Assembly: GCA_904066235.2 (NCBI GenBank)
Contig: CAJFCV020000004.1
Coordinates: forward strand, 558,001 to 622,000
Reading direction: 5' to 3'
Origin: Bursaphelenchus xylophilus
Lineage: Eukaryota; Nematoda; Chromadorea; Rhabditida; Aphelenchoididae
DNA length: 64,000 bases
The notes beneath the pieces are model-generated. The model was not told where the DNA came from and did no database searches. It saw nothing but the letters and a program-made list of their open reading frames with translations. Shown here in pieces: positions 22,120-32,106 of this stretch. The translations under genes were made by a program, and so were the position numbers. Numbering within the stretch: position 1 is the first letter of the stretch; every line of letters begins with the position of its first letter.

Positions 22120-22542
22120 TCAAGGTGTCTTGTTGGACGTAATTCCGACACTTGACCCTTCCCTTCTGCGATGTTTTTCTCCAAGAAATCGGGGGGTTTT
22201 TGCCCTTAGATCCGCCAAATTTAGGGGTATTGGGCTAGTGGGCGTGACGTAGAGGGTTGCCGAGTGGATTGGCTGCGGCAAAGTTGTGGTTGTTGCGTCG
22301 GAAATGGCCTCAAAATCCTTGATGGAGCGTTTCTTCGGGCGTCCGCGGGGCTTCGGACTCGTGGTGGCCATCACATTGTTGATCAAGGCATCTAATGGGT
22401 CCAGCTCTCGATCCGACGATTCCACCTTCCGCGGTGTGGACTTTCTCGGCCGTTTCGTTGGAGGAGACTCGCTCGGCACAGGGGTTGATTTTACCGGGAT
22501 AATCGCGTGGCTCTGCTCTACGGCTTTCACAATCATTTTATC
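22120..22542 (-). CDS. Candidate AT-hook exon (gene incomplete)
   Basis: An open frame runs from an acceptor TTTTAG (about 22543) to a stop at 22120. It reads VDKMIVKAVEQSH..., is basic and Pro/Ser-rich, and has a classic AT-hook, KPRGRPKKR, plus KRPRKSTPRK. AT-hooks bind the minor groove of AT-rich DNA, so a nuclear protein is likely. The nearest upstream exon-like block (about 22686-22598, AFNAMRKGRIHQQ...NCLAHK) does not join it in frame, so the gene model is unresolved. It may be the end of the acidic cassette gene. Confidence 0.45.
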   Translation of the reverse strand, partial: DKMIVKAVEQSHAIIPVKSTPVPSESPPTKRPRKSTPRKVESSDRELDPLDALINNVMATTSPKPRGRPKKRSIKDFEAISDATTTTLPQPIHSATLYVTPTSPIPLNLADLRAKTPRFLGEKHRRREGSSVGITSNKTP

Positions 22543-22799
22543 TACCTAAAACCCCCAGTGTACAGCTGCGGCTTCTCCCGCGCCGAAATTGACTCACTTG
22601 TGTGCCAGGCAATTCATGCGGCCTGTGAGGTCCTGCATTGGAACTTGTTGATGTATCCGGCCTTTACGCATCGCATTAAAAGCCTGAAAACTCGATATAT
22701 ATATCGCGCAACACTTGTTTTTTCGAAAAACGAAGAATCAATTGAAAGCTGAAAGAAAACCTACCATGAATGATACATTCTGAAGCTTCGGCCCACGAA

Positions 22800-23570
22800 A
22801 AAAGCTACAGTTCATCCAAAATACTTTAATGCAACTTCTGAAAAAAGCCGCCAAATTAGGCAGAAAAAAACTAACGAGGGAATGGTCTTAACTTCCCCCA
22901 GCGTTTGGGAAAATGACAAGTACAGGTGGATAGAGCAAGTAAACTTTGGTAAAAAGAGCCTTTTTCCAGCTGCGGAATAAGCCCGGCCGACGAGAAAAAT
23001 TGACCGAAAGTTCCACAAAAATTTCCTCTTTCTCTTCCCTCGGAAAAGAAGAGCGGTGTGCAGTGGTTCGGTTAGCCGGGTGGATAAAGCATCCGCTCGA
23101 TATTCTTTTGGGGGTTGGTTCGATTCCGGGGTCTCGGGAAGGACCGTGATAAGGCTTTGATGAGCAAGATCAAGCTCTAACAAACCAAAAAAAATATTTT
23201 GCCATTTTTATACGTTTTATAGGGGCATTATACCAAAAAATAATCGTCAACAAATGAATTTTTTGGGTGCTTCCGAACATTCAAAGCGATGAACCATCGA
23301 AGTTATACTCGTTTGGTGATAGACTTGACTTTGAAAAAGGCAAAATAATTTTTTTCTTTTCCGAGGGAAGAGAAAGAGGAAATTTTTGTGGAACTTTCGG
23401 TCGATTCTTCTCGTCGGCCGGGCTTATTCCGCAGCTGGAAAATGGCTCTTTTTACCAAAGTTTACCTGCTCTATCCACCTGTACTTGTCACTTTCCCAAA
23501 CGCTGGGGGAATTTCAGACCATTCCCTCGTAAAGTTTTTTTTTCGTCTGCATTTTTAATGCAATTTATGA
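22800..23570. repeat. Foldback repeat enclosing a tRNA-like sequence
   Basis: The arms at about 22860-23050 and 23365-23560 are inverted copies with CGTTTGGGAAAATGACAAGT, AAGCCCGGCCGACGAGAA and AAATTTCCTCTTTCTCTTCC. The loop of about 310 bp holds a tRNA-like block and nothing coding. Confidence 0.8.
23064..23140 (+). tRNA. Degenerate tRNA-like sequence
   Basis: An A-box-like TTAGCCGGGTGG (23072-23083) and a perfect B-box GGTTCGATTCC (23117-23127) are spaced as in an intronless class I tRNA. The two ends do not pair into an acceptor stem and the T stem is weak, so this is more likely a tRNA pseudogene or tRNA-derived repeat than a working tRNA. Confidence 0.3.
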
Positions 23571-23927
23571 CTTGCCTGCTTTAAGGAGTGGACGCTCTTT
23601 ACGTCCGATAACAGTGCGCCGAAACCGTTATACTTATGTGCAACGCTTGTCTTAAACACTTCGGGCCATTTACTTTTTTCAAGCGGCTAAATTTTCAACA
23701 GCAGCATCGTTTCCCGTCGTTTTGGGTCGAAAAAGTGGCTTACGCCGATTCGCTGGTCGCGAAGACTGTTTGGTTCGGGTTTGCCCTGAAATCGAGCATT
23801 TCCGATATTATTCATGAGATCAAAGTTAAAGAACAGGTAAAATTCTTTGAGAATCCACTTGAAACTATTAAATTTAAGAATAAGAATCAAAGATTTGTAT
23901 ATGATTTTACAAATTCACGGCTCTTAC

Positions 23928-26900
23928 CTTCCATTTACGACCAATATTATAGTATGAATAGATCAAGTAGACAAAAATTAAGCCACAATGCACAACAGGA
24001 AGCAGATGTATGCGCAGAAAGATCCAGATTGGTTGCCAAGCCACTGGAGGGTCGATCATGCCTTTGGAGGTCAAACTACTAAAAAAATGGCTACCATGTA
24101 CAATATCAAAAATGTAAAAAAAAAGTAAAAAGCAGACTAAAGAGAGAAAACTCAACGCTAATCTGAGTAAATTATGCAAGTTCGCCTCATCTAACACCTG
24201 TTTCAACTCAATATGAACAAAAACTTATATTATCCATGACAAACAAAATTTTGTCCAACATCAGAAAAACACTTATAAAAGCTCTACCTAGACAATACAT
24301 ACTCTTTTAAGAGTTTTATGACCAACATTTCCTCTAATTTCAGTAAAAATTATATTATCCATGATAAAATAGATCTTACCCTGAACAAGCCCAAGAAGAC
24401 CTACCGAACGGCTTGTGAAGCAGCTTACGATCCACTTTAGCATTGATGAGTAAGACCGTTTCGGTGAGAAGTGAGATAGCTCCAATTACAAAGACCAAAA
24501 GGTTGGTGGCCAGTCCTGGGAAGGATAAATTAATTTTTACGCCTCCCAAATTCACTCCAACCATTGGATTTGAATTGGGTCGGGTAGCGGTCGCCCTGAA
24601 ATAAAAGATAAATCAAAAAAAACATCGATTGCAATTCATTTTGACATTATTTTAGACCAAAATTTGGATGGTCGAACAAGGTGAAGATAAAATTTTGTCC
24701 AAATTGAGCTCAAAACGACTTCAAAAAATCATAAAGGGACTAACCGTGTCTATATTGACATTTTTCTGGCTAATTCTTAGCTTTTTTTGGGTCAAAATTT
24801 GGGTGGGTCAGCATGGTGAAGATAAAATTTTGTCCAAATTGAGCTCAAAACAAGTTTAAAAAGTCACAAAAGGCCTAAACGTGCCTATCTTAACATTTTT
24901 CTGGCTAATTCTTAGCTTTTTTTGGATCAAAATTTGGATGGTCCAGCAAGGTGAAGATAAAATTTTGTCCAAATTGAGCTCAAAACAACTTCAAAAAGTC
25001 ATAAAGGGACTAACCGTGTCTGTATTGACATTTTTCTGGCTAATTCTCAGCTTTTTTTTATCAAAATTTGGATGGTCCAGCAAGGTGAAGATAAAATTTT
25101 GTCCAAATTGAGCTCAAAACACGTTTAAAAAGTCATAAAACGCCTAACCGTGTCTATTTTAACATTTTTCTGGCTAATTCAGAGCTTTTTTACACCAAAA
25201 ATTTTCTTGATCTGTCATGGATAATATAAAAAAATACTGAAAATTACTGAAACCGCTGTCATACCTTTATTGAACAAGCCCAAGTAGGCCTTCCGAACGG
25301 GTTGTGAAGCAGCTTACGCTGCGTTTTACAACAGAAACATCTTCACCAACAGAAACTTCTTCATGGGTGGATCTACTGGGCGAGAAGTGGCTTATGGCGC
25401 CAATTACCGGCCCGCCTTCCAATTACGGATGTGGCTCACCACAAAATTAAAGTTACAACGGCCGGCCCATATAGGACAGATGAAACAGTCCTGCACTGCT
25501 TCTAATTACGGTCCATTCCGTAAAGTTTAATTGCGCAAAGAAGCAGGTCCATGCCCGGATGACACACTCCATACTAACCAAGCGTAGTAAACATCCTGAA
25601 ATGAAAAACAAATCAAAAAAACATTGATTGCAATTCTCGTGGACATTATTTTAGATCAAAATTTGGATGGTCGAACAAGGTGAAGATAAAATTTTGTCCA
25701 AATTGAGCTCAAAACAACTTCAAAAAGTCATAAAGGGATTAACCGTGTCTATATTGACATTTTTCTGGCTAATTCTCAGGTTTTTTTGATCAAAATTTGG
25801 ATGGTCGAACAAGGTGAAGATAAAATTTTGTCCAAATTGAGCTCAAAACAACTTCAAAAAATCATAAAGGGACTAACCGTGTCTATATTGACATTTTTCT
25901 GCCTAATTCTTAGCTTTTTTGGGTCAAAATTTGGATGGTCCAGCATGGTGAAGATAAAATTTTGTCCAAATTGAGCTCAAAACAACTTCAAAAAGTCATA
26001 AAACGCCTAACCGTACCTATTTTAACATTCTTCTGGTTAATTCTTAGCTTTTTTTGGGTCAAAATTTGGATGGTCCAGCATGGTGAAGATAAAATTTTGT
26101 CCAAATTGAGCTCAAAACAACTTCAAAAAGTCATAAAGGGACTAACCGTGTCTATATTGACATTTTTCTGCCTAATTCTTAGCTTTTTTGGGTCAAAATT
26201 TGGATGGTCCAGCATGGAGAAGATAAAATTTTGTCCAAATTGAGCTCAAAACAACTTCAAAAATTCATAAAACGCCTAACCGTACCTATTTTAACATTCT
26301 TCTGGTTAATTCTAAGCTTTTTTTGGGTCAAAATTTGGATGGTCCAGCATGGTGAAGATAAAATTTTGTCCAAATTGAGCTCAAAACAACTTCAAAAAGT
26401 CATAAAGGGACTAACCGTGTCTACATTGACATTTTTCTGGCTAATTCTTAGCTTTTTTTGATCAAAAATTTCTTGATCAGTCATGGATAATATAAAAAAA
26501 TGGCCAAAAATCACTCAACCCGGTGTCAAATATCGGCACAGACCCCTCTAACTGTTTTTAGAAGCTCTAAATTCAATTTCAAGCCAAAAAAAATATAAAA
26601 ACTCACCCAGATCATTGATATTACGACGTCACCGAGAGAATATAAACAACCATTTACGAATTCTTTTGTAAATTTTTGCTCTCTTATAGAATTACAGGTC
26701 TTGCCGACACCATTCCATTTACGAAGCTCCACGAAATTATTGAAGTCAAAAAATTTTACGGCGAGGCGTCTATAGCGACATCTAAAACAATATCAAATTA
26801 ACGTCAAAATCAAATCAAAAATTTTAATCCCAGCATCGCTTACTGTGCAAAGATAATTTACGAAGTACACCAGCATCAAAAACATGCTCCACAAGGTGTA

Positions 26901-28282
26901 ATACACGCAGATGGAGGCGGTGCAAGGGTTGAAGACATAATTCCAAGTGGCCATTTCAGGGCTGCTTACGGTTTACCTAAAATTTCAAGGAAATAAAATC
27001 AAAAACTCCACTTACCACGAGGCGATCGTAGTGCAAAAAACGACTACGAAATGGTAGAAGGCATTGATATGCCCGAAATAGTCGGTCCTGAAAATAGTTC
27101 AGGGGTCAATCCAGCTGTTTGAAATCATAAACATAAAAAATTTTGTCAAAATTAGCCAAAATTTTGGCTCAAAACATCAGTTGACCTAAAATAATATAAT
27201 TTACCTGCAGGGAAGATAGGATTGATTTTTTCGAGTGGGTTGACTCAATTAGTCCCAGTTGATAAACTCAATGGATGAAAACATTGAGGTGAAGATTTGG
27301 CCAAGGTGAAGGCCAGTTTACGCTAAAATTTATTTTATTATACTAGCTAACAGCTACATCGGAAAATCCAACAAAAATCTTATGGAAACCTCTAAAAAAA
27401 TGTAAAAATTTTTTAGAAGAAAGAAGAGGCCATACCTCGCATTTCGGGTTATAAAGAGTGCGATCTGGCTGCATCTCATCCACCAAACCGTCCATTAAGG
27501 CGAGTAGTGTCGAGACAATCGACGAATGGATCTGATCTTGTCAGGCGGATGAGCAAATTCATCGCAGTCGAGCTCAGGTGGCAGAAGATGGACGAACTTC
27601 TGGCATTTTGATCGGACTTTGTAGCAATAGTCCATCGAGTATGCCTTGAAGTATTGGGACATCTGAAAACAAAAAAAACTGCATCAAATTTCTTGATTTT
27701 GACGTTAGATTCGGAAGTTTCCATCTAAACCATGAACAATATAAATTTCAAATCTTACCTTGGGAGGTCCTTTACGGATGAGCGGACGTTGTCATCGCAC
27801 AAAAGCGATACCAGATTCCACAAATTAAGGGCTCCAGGACCTGCTAACAGCTGAAAAATCGCGATGTTATTCATGACCAAACGAAAAGATCAAAACAAAA
27901 AAAGAATAGCCGAAACTTACGTCGGGAATTTCCGAAGCCCGGCCAGATGATGTGGAAAGGGGCTCTTCCACAAGGTGTAGTTGTAGTCCACCATAAAGTT
28001 GAAACAGGTGGTGCCATTTGGCCGGACGCAGGTCACCTGTTGCGTTCGTGACTACGTTGCAGTCGTAGGTGCAGATGAAACTTTTGTCCACGCATTTGTG
28101 GGCCCAGCTTACGGTCTCACGAACCTAAAAGCATAAGAAATCATATTTGAAAGACTTACCTTTGGGTCTTGTATGAACCCTCCAATATCCTCATTTGAAT
28201 CCAATATTTCAGTTGCATTTGATGCAAGTGAAAATAACCATAAATTTAAAATAGTCCCGTATGTGAACTGTGCCCGGGACAT
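23928..28282 (-). CDS. Unrecognised multi-pass membrane protein (tentative model)
   Basis: Exon-like blocks, 5' to 3': 28282-28160 (start plus signal peptide, MSRAQFTYGTILNLWLFSLA), about 28036-27921 (VTCVRPNGTTCFNFMVDYNY), 27847-27762 (LNLWNLVSLLCDDNV), 27661-27440 (YCYKVRSKCQKF...LDCDEFAHPP), 27087-27016 (YHFVVVFCTTIAS), 26961-26844 (ICVYYTLWSMFLMLVYFV), 24595-24380 (LATNLLVFVIGAISLL) and 24078-23928 (HCGLIFVYLIYSYY). Junctions 27087/26961 and 24380/24078 are in frame. Others show one-base shifts, for example between 27921 and 27847 and inside 27661-27440, so this copy may be decayed or the assembly may carry indels. It looks like a secreted Cys-containing ectodomain followed by at least four hydrophobic spans. 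Family unknown. Confidence 0.45.
24640..25190. repeat. Tandem repeat of about 135 bp, first block
   Basis: About four copies carry GATAAAATTTTGTCCAAATTGAGCTCAAAAC and CATTTTTCTGGCTAATTCT. The same unit resumes at 25640. The repeat is open in one plus frame (GEDKILSKLSSKQLQK), but this reflects unit length and not a gene. Confidence 0.9.
25260..25610. other. Unique segment between the two tandem blocks
   Basis: It begins with a near copy of the end of the 24.4 kb membrane exon (AACAAGCCCAAGTAGGCC, GGTTGTGAAGCAGCTTACG), then unique sequence with no clear frame. It is probably part of a duplication of the 24.36-24.45 kb segment carried by the tandem block. Confidence 0.5.
25640..26475. repeat. 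Tandem repeat of about 135 bp, second block
   Basis: About six copies of the unit seen at 24640-25190, alternating two slightly different versions (ACTAACCGTGTC and CGCCTAACCGTACC), which suggests amplification as dimers. It ends just before TCATGGATAATATAAAA, as the first block does. Confidence 0.9.
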
Positions 28283-28339
28283 GGTGGATTCTGCCGAGAC
28301 ACAAGATGGATAAATTTTTGGCATCTTATTCGGACTCCA

Positions 28340-28940
28340 TAGCAATAGTCCATCGAATATGCCTTGAAGTATTGGGACATCTGAAAACAACAGAATTGCA
28401 TCAAATTTCTAGGTTTTCACGTTGGATTTGGAAGTTTCCATCTAAACCATGAATAATATAAAAATCAAAACTTACCTTCGGAGGTCCTTTACGAAGATTG
28501 AACGTTCGCATCGCCGTACAAAAGCGATACCAGGTTCCACAAATCAAAGGGCTCCAGGACCCGCGAGCAGCTGAAAAAATCGCGATATTATTCATGACAT
28601 CAGATCAAAAACAAAAAATAGCCGAAACTTACGTCGGGAATTTCTGAAGAACAGCGTGATGTTGTGGATTCCACAAGATGAAGGTGTAGTTGTAGTCCAC
28701 CACAAAATTGGAACAGGTGGTGCCACTTGGCCGGACGCAGTCGTCTCTTACGTTCTCGTGCCCGGTCATATTCAAATTTGTGGGCCCAGCCCCCGCTATT
28801 ATTACGGGCCTAAACGCGTAAGAGATAATACTTGAAAGACTTACTTTGGATCTGCAAATACGTCCTCGTCCGAACCGACAATTTTTTCATTTGATGCAAG
28901 TGAAGAAAAATATAAAATTTCAATGAGCCCATTTATGAAC
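28340..28940 (-). pseudogene. Partial tandem duplicate of the membrane-protein ectodomain
   Basis: This copy repeats 27600-28100. The Cys block reads DCVRPSGTTCSNFVVDYNYT and joins in frame to TCSRVLEPFDLWNLVSLLYG. The next exon-like block is YCYGVRIRCQKF. The last block falls a base out of frame and runs into the signal-peptide exon of the neighbouring copy. Between the copies, amino-acid changes are mostly conservative while indels break the frame, which suggests a once-functional gene pair. Confidence 0.5.
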
Positions 28941-29454
28941 TGAGCTCGAAGTCGATCCAATGAGCATGTGTAAGTTGCAATTCAACTTAATGCAACGAGA
29001 AGAAGTTCAAAAACCTTCGCCTTCACGGCAAAAAACATAAATTGCCATCTTCACCATGAGACAACAAAAAAAAATGCGGCCAGAGCGCGCAATCGCGCGC
29101 AAGATTGCGCACGCAACCTTCACAACTGCATCAAATGCCCTTTTAGTCCACCTGAAGTCGTTTTTACGCTCACGGCGTTTTCGAAATCACACTGTCGGCG
29201 GTTTCGAACGTCCGCTTCGCGGTGCGAAGAATGCGCAGGTTGCAGAAAAAAGTTATACGATGGAACATGTTTCAACAAATAGAAAAATAGTGCCGTAACA
29301 TCAAAAATGTGATGTAATTGAATTTTAATTGAAATAAAAGAATCAAAAACAACCTTCTTCATCATTTCAGACCAGTAATTACGTCAGAATTCACATAAAA
29401 GTTTGTGAAAACTTAGATAACAGTTCATTTGATTACTTACAGGAGAATAGCCCA

Positions 29455-29873
29455 AGTGCGACGCTCAGATTTTCTTGAAATTTTGCACACATGTCGTACA
29501 TAACCTAGATATCAATCCCTGAAAGTTTTAGCTCACACTTTGCAGGGAGCGCCGAGATATTCAACGATCTTTGCGGTCGAGAGAGCACGCGAAATGCGGA
29601 GAGTCAGAGAGAAAAACACTTTTCGGCTATACCTTTGCCAGTTTCGTGCGGAAAAAAATAATTTCTTGTGGAAATGTTACACACTACGGTAGAAATAGGC
29701 ATGAAACTTTTGAAGCCGAAAATCGAAAAAAATGTCGCATTTTTTCCAACTTTCGAACTAAAAATCTCGGTGGTTTCTGCAAAACGCGGCTAAATTCTCC
29801 ACATGTCTCATAAAAAAATTATTCTAAATGTGTGCCAAGTTTTGTCAAAACCTGAGCGTCGCACTTGGGGTAC
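29455..29873. mobile_element. GCGACGCTCAG-ended MITE, copy 1 (about 420 bp)
   Basis: The ends are AAGTGCGACGCTCAGATTTT and the inverse AACCTGAGCGTCGCACTT. The interior has CCTGAAAGTTTTAGCTCACA and ATATTCAACGATCTTTGCGG. Relatives are at about 31466-31890, 34440-34756, 41585-41965 and 46700-47120, and inverted at about 50880-51125. It has no transposase and is non-autonomous. Confidence 0.8.
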
Positions 29874-30177
29874 TTGCCTTGTCACAAAATTACGTATAAT
29901 CTTTCTACAAGGGCTAGAAAAAAACGGGCTTGATTTAAAGATATGAAATTTTGAAGAAGAGGTTTTGATGATAAATTTGAAGACCCGAAGTGAGGGCCAT
30001 GCCTGTGTAACGATGTTTTTGAAGTCGATTTATATATATATCAAGTTCATCGTATAAAATGTCAACATTAACGTAATACATACATATAAAATTTTTTTCC
30101 AATTTCCGGTATATACATGGTACAGAATTATGTATTTGAGATAAGAGAAGAGGCTGGACTAAGCGCCAGGGAAACTT

Positions 30178-30969
30178 TTAGCCGTGTCCGCCGTGATGTT
30201 CACCGCCGCCATGGCCTCCACCGCCTCCATGGCCTCCTCCACCGCCCCCTGGCCCTCCTCCACCTCCATGTCCCCCTCCGCCATCGCCATGGCCTCCGCC
30301 TCCACCGCCATGGCCCCCACCACCACCTCCACGGCCTCCGCCACCGCCTCCGCCGCCGCCTCCGCCGATTCCCTCAAGTCGTTCCAGTCCTTGGATTAGT
30401 TGGCCAATGCCTCCGAGGCCTCCTTGGCCGCCCATTCCTCCGCCCATGCCATTTCCAAACGCTGAAAATCAAAAAATTTTGGGAAATGTTTAAATATGCA
30501 AAATTTTGGCCAAGTTCCTTTAAATATGCAAAAATTTTTGCCCAACGTATTTAAGTATGCAAATTGAAGGCCTCGTAGGCCGCAAGGACAAAAAATTGAG
30601 GCCAAGAAGTTTTTAGATATCCCAATTTTGCCCAAAGTATTCGAAAAACATGATTTTTTATCAAAATTTTACTGAATAATGCAAATTTTTCCCTGAAAAT
30701 TTAAGTTTTCCATGTTTTAACGACTGCTCCAGCCAATATTCATCCCAAATTCAAATTCTTTCGACTTCAAAATCTCTATTTTTACGAAAAATTTCGACTT
30801 TTCCTCAAAAAATCGCTTTCAAATTGCCAAAACACTTACAATTCCCGAATCCTCGATTACCATAGTACGGCGGTGGATACGGCGGAGGATATGGGGGTGG
30901 TGGTGGGCCACCGAACCATTGAGCTGCTGCCAACGCCAAACACAGCGAATAAACAAGAAGCTTCAACAT
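30178..30969 (-). CDS. Small secreted Gly/His-rich protein
   Basis: Two exons: 30969-30840 and 30461-30178, in frame, 137 residues. A signal peptide (MLKLLVYSLCLALAAAQ) is followed by a Pro/Tyr stretch (PPPPPYPPPYPPPYYG), a short FGNGMGG...IQGLERLEGI segment, and a C-terminal tail of GGGGH-type repeats ending GGEHHGGHG. Such proteins in nematodes are usually extracellular (cuticle-associated or secreted antimicrobial-like) but this one cannot be assigned to a family. His clusters could bind metal ions; that is inference. A His/Arg-rich open frame on the opposite strand is its antisense shadow. Confidence 0.75.
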
Positions 30970-31139
30970 CGCGGACCTTCAGAAAAGAAGAAACTGAGTG
31001 GGTCCGTCTGATTGCTGGACGCTTATTTACATCACTACCTTGTATTGTAAATAAGGAAGTCGCCGGAACTTTTCTCCCCGAATTCGTCCAGGAACTCGGG
31101 ATGCTGTCATCAAAGAAATTTGAGAATTTTTTTGTAAAA

Positions 31140-31440
31140 TGACGTCATATTTTGATTATGTTTTTCAAACGAAATTGATCGTATTTTAGCTTAATTTAGA
31201 GTTAAAATAAGGGTTTTAACAGTATTTTTCAAAGAAATCCAAGCCATTTATTCTGAATTTCAATTTCGAGCCCATTTCCGGCATGATCACTTTTGATACC
31301 TTCAAAAAGTATCATGGATCACTTTTGATACTTTTACTCAAAATTATGTTTTTTGAAAGAAAAAAAGCTAAATTTATTCCTTTCCCTCAAAAAAATATAT
31401 TTTTTCGATGAAAAATTCGCTTTTCTTCAAAAAATTTCCA
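31140..31440. repeat. Inverted repeat, left partner (right at 34800-35080)
   Basis: TGACGTCATATTTTGA, GCCCATTTCCGGCATGATCA and TTTTGATACCTTCAAAAAGT appear here and in reverse order and orientation at about 34860-35070. The pair encloses about 3.4 kb of repeats between the two small secreted-protein genes. A third related segment is at about 37455-37530. Confidence 0.65.
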
Positions 31441-31465
31441 TTACAAGAAAAGTACCGTAGCTGTA

Positions 31466-31890
31466 AATGCGACGCTCAGATTTTCTTCAAATTTTGCATA
31501 CATGTCGCACATAAGCTAGATATCAATCCCTGAAAGTTTTAGCTCACACTTTGCAAGAAGCGCCGAGATATTCGACGATCTTTGCGGCCGAGAGAGCGCG
31601 CGAAAAGGAGAGCGGTCAGAGAAAAAAAACATTTTTTGGCTATGTCTTTGCCAGTTTCGTGTGGAAAAAAATGATTTTTTGTGGAAATATTACTCTTTAT
31701 AGTAGAAATAGATATGAAACTTTTCATGCCAAAACTCGCAAAAAAAATTTCATATTTTTGCCAACTTTTGAGTTAGAAATCTCGGTTGTTTCTGCAAAAC
31801 GCGAGCTAGAAATCGTCTATGAGTCTTAGAAAAAAATATTATTCTAAATTTGCATCAAATTTTATTAAAAAAACTGTCGCACTGTCGTAC
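31466..31890. mobile_element. GCGACGCTCAG MITE, copy 2
   Basis: It opens with ATGCGACGCTCAGATTTTCT and shares most of the interior with the 29455 copy. The right end is degraded (ACTGTCGCACTGTCGTACTT). Confidence 0.75.
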
Positions 31891-31926
31891 TTTGAACACC
31901 TTTAAATTTTTTTGAAAAAAGTTGTG

Positions 31927-32088
31927 TCAGTCTGTCGGGAAAATAATGAGCACTCTGTCGCTGTGCCAATCATGTTTCTGAAGTGAAAAGAATCTTGATT
32001 TTGTCTCGTCGCAATTCGTTTTCTCGGAATTGATACTATATTTTTGATGCGACGGAGTGCTCATTATTTTCCCGACAGATTGATATTA
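31927..32088. mobile_element. CTGTCGGGAAAATAA-ended palindromic element
   Basis: Left end TCAGTCTGTCGGGAAAATAA and right end TTATTTTCCCGACAGATTGA, with inverted GAGCACTC blocks just inside. The same ends flank 17394-17557, and a lone end is at 34012-34032. About 160 bp, no coding capacity. Confidence 0.75.
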
Positions 32089-32106
32089 TATACTACATAT
32101 ATCATA

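Noticed and set aside
24668..26461. Repeated plus-strand frames reading GEDKILSKLSSKQLQK
   Set aside because: This is the translation of the 135-bp tandem repeat; frames restart in each unit and have no splice or start context.
26526..26732. A minus frame with FVNGCLYSLGDVVISMIW as an extra membrane exon
   Set aside because: It is hydrophobic, but I could not find an acceptor that joins it in frame to the exons on either side, so it is left out of the model.
30117..30554. A 145-codon His/Arg-rich frame opposite the Gly-rich gene
   Set aside because: It is the antisense of the GGGGH repeats. The minus strand has a signal peptide and proper splice sites; this strand has neither.
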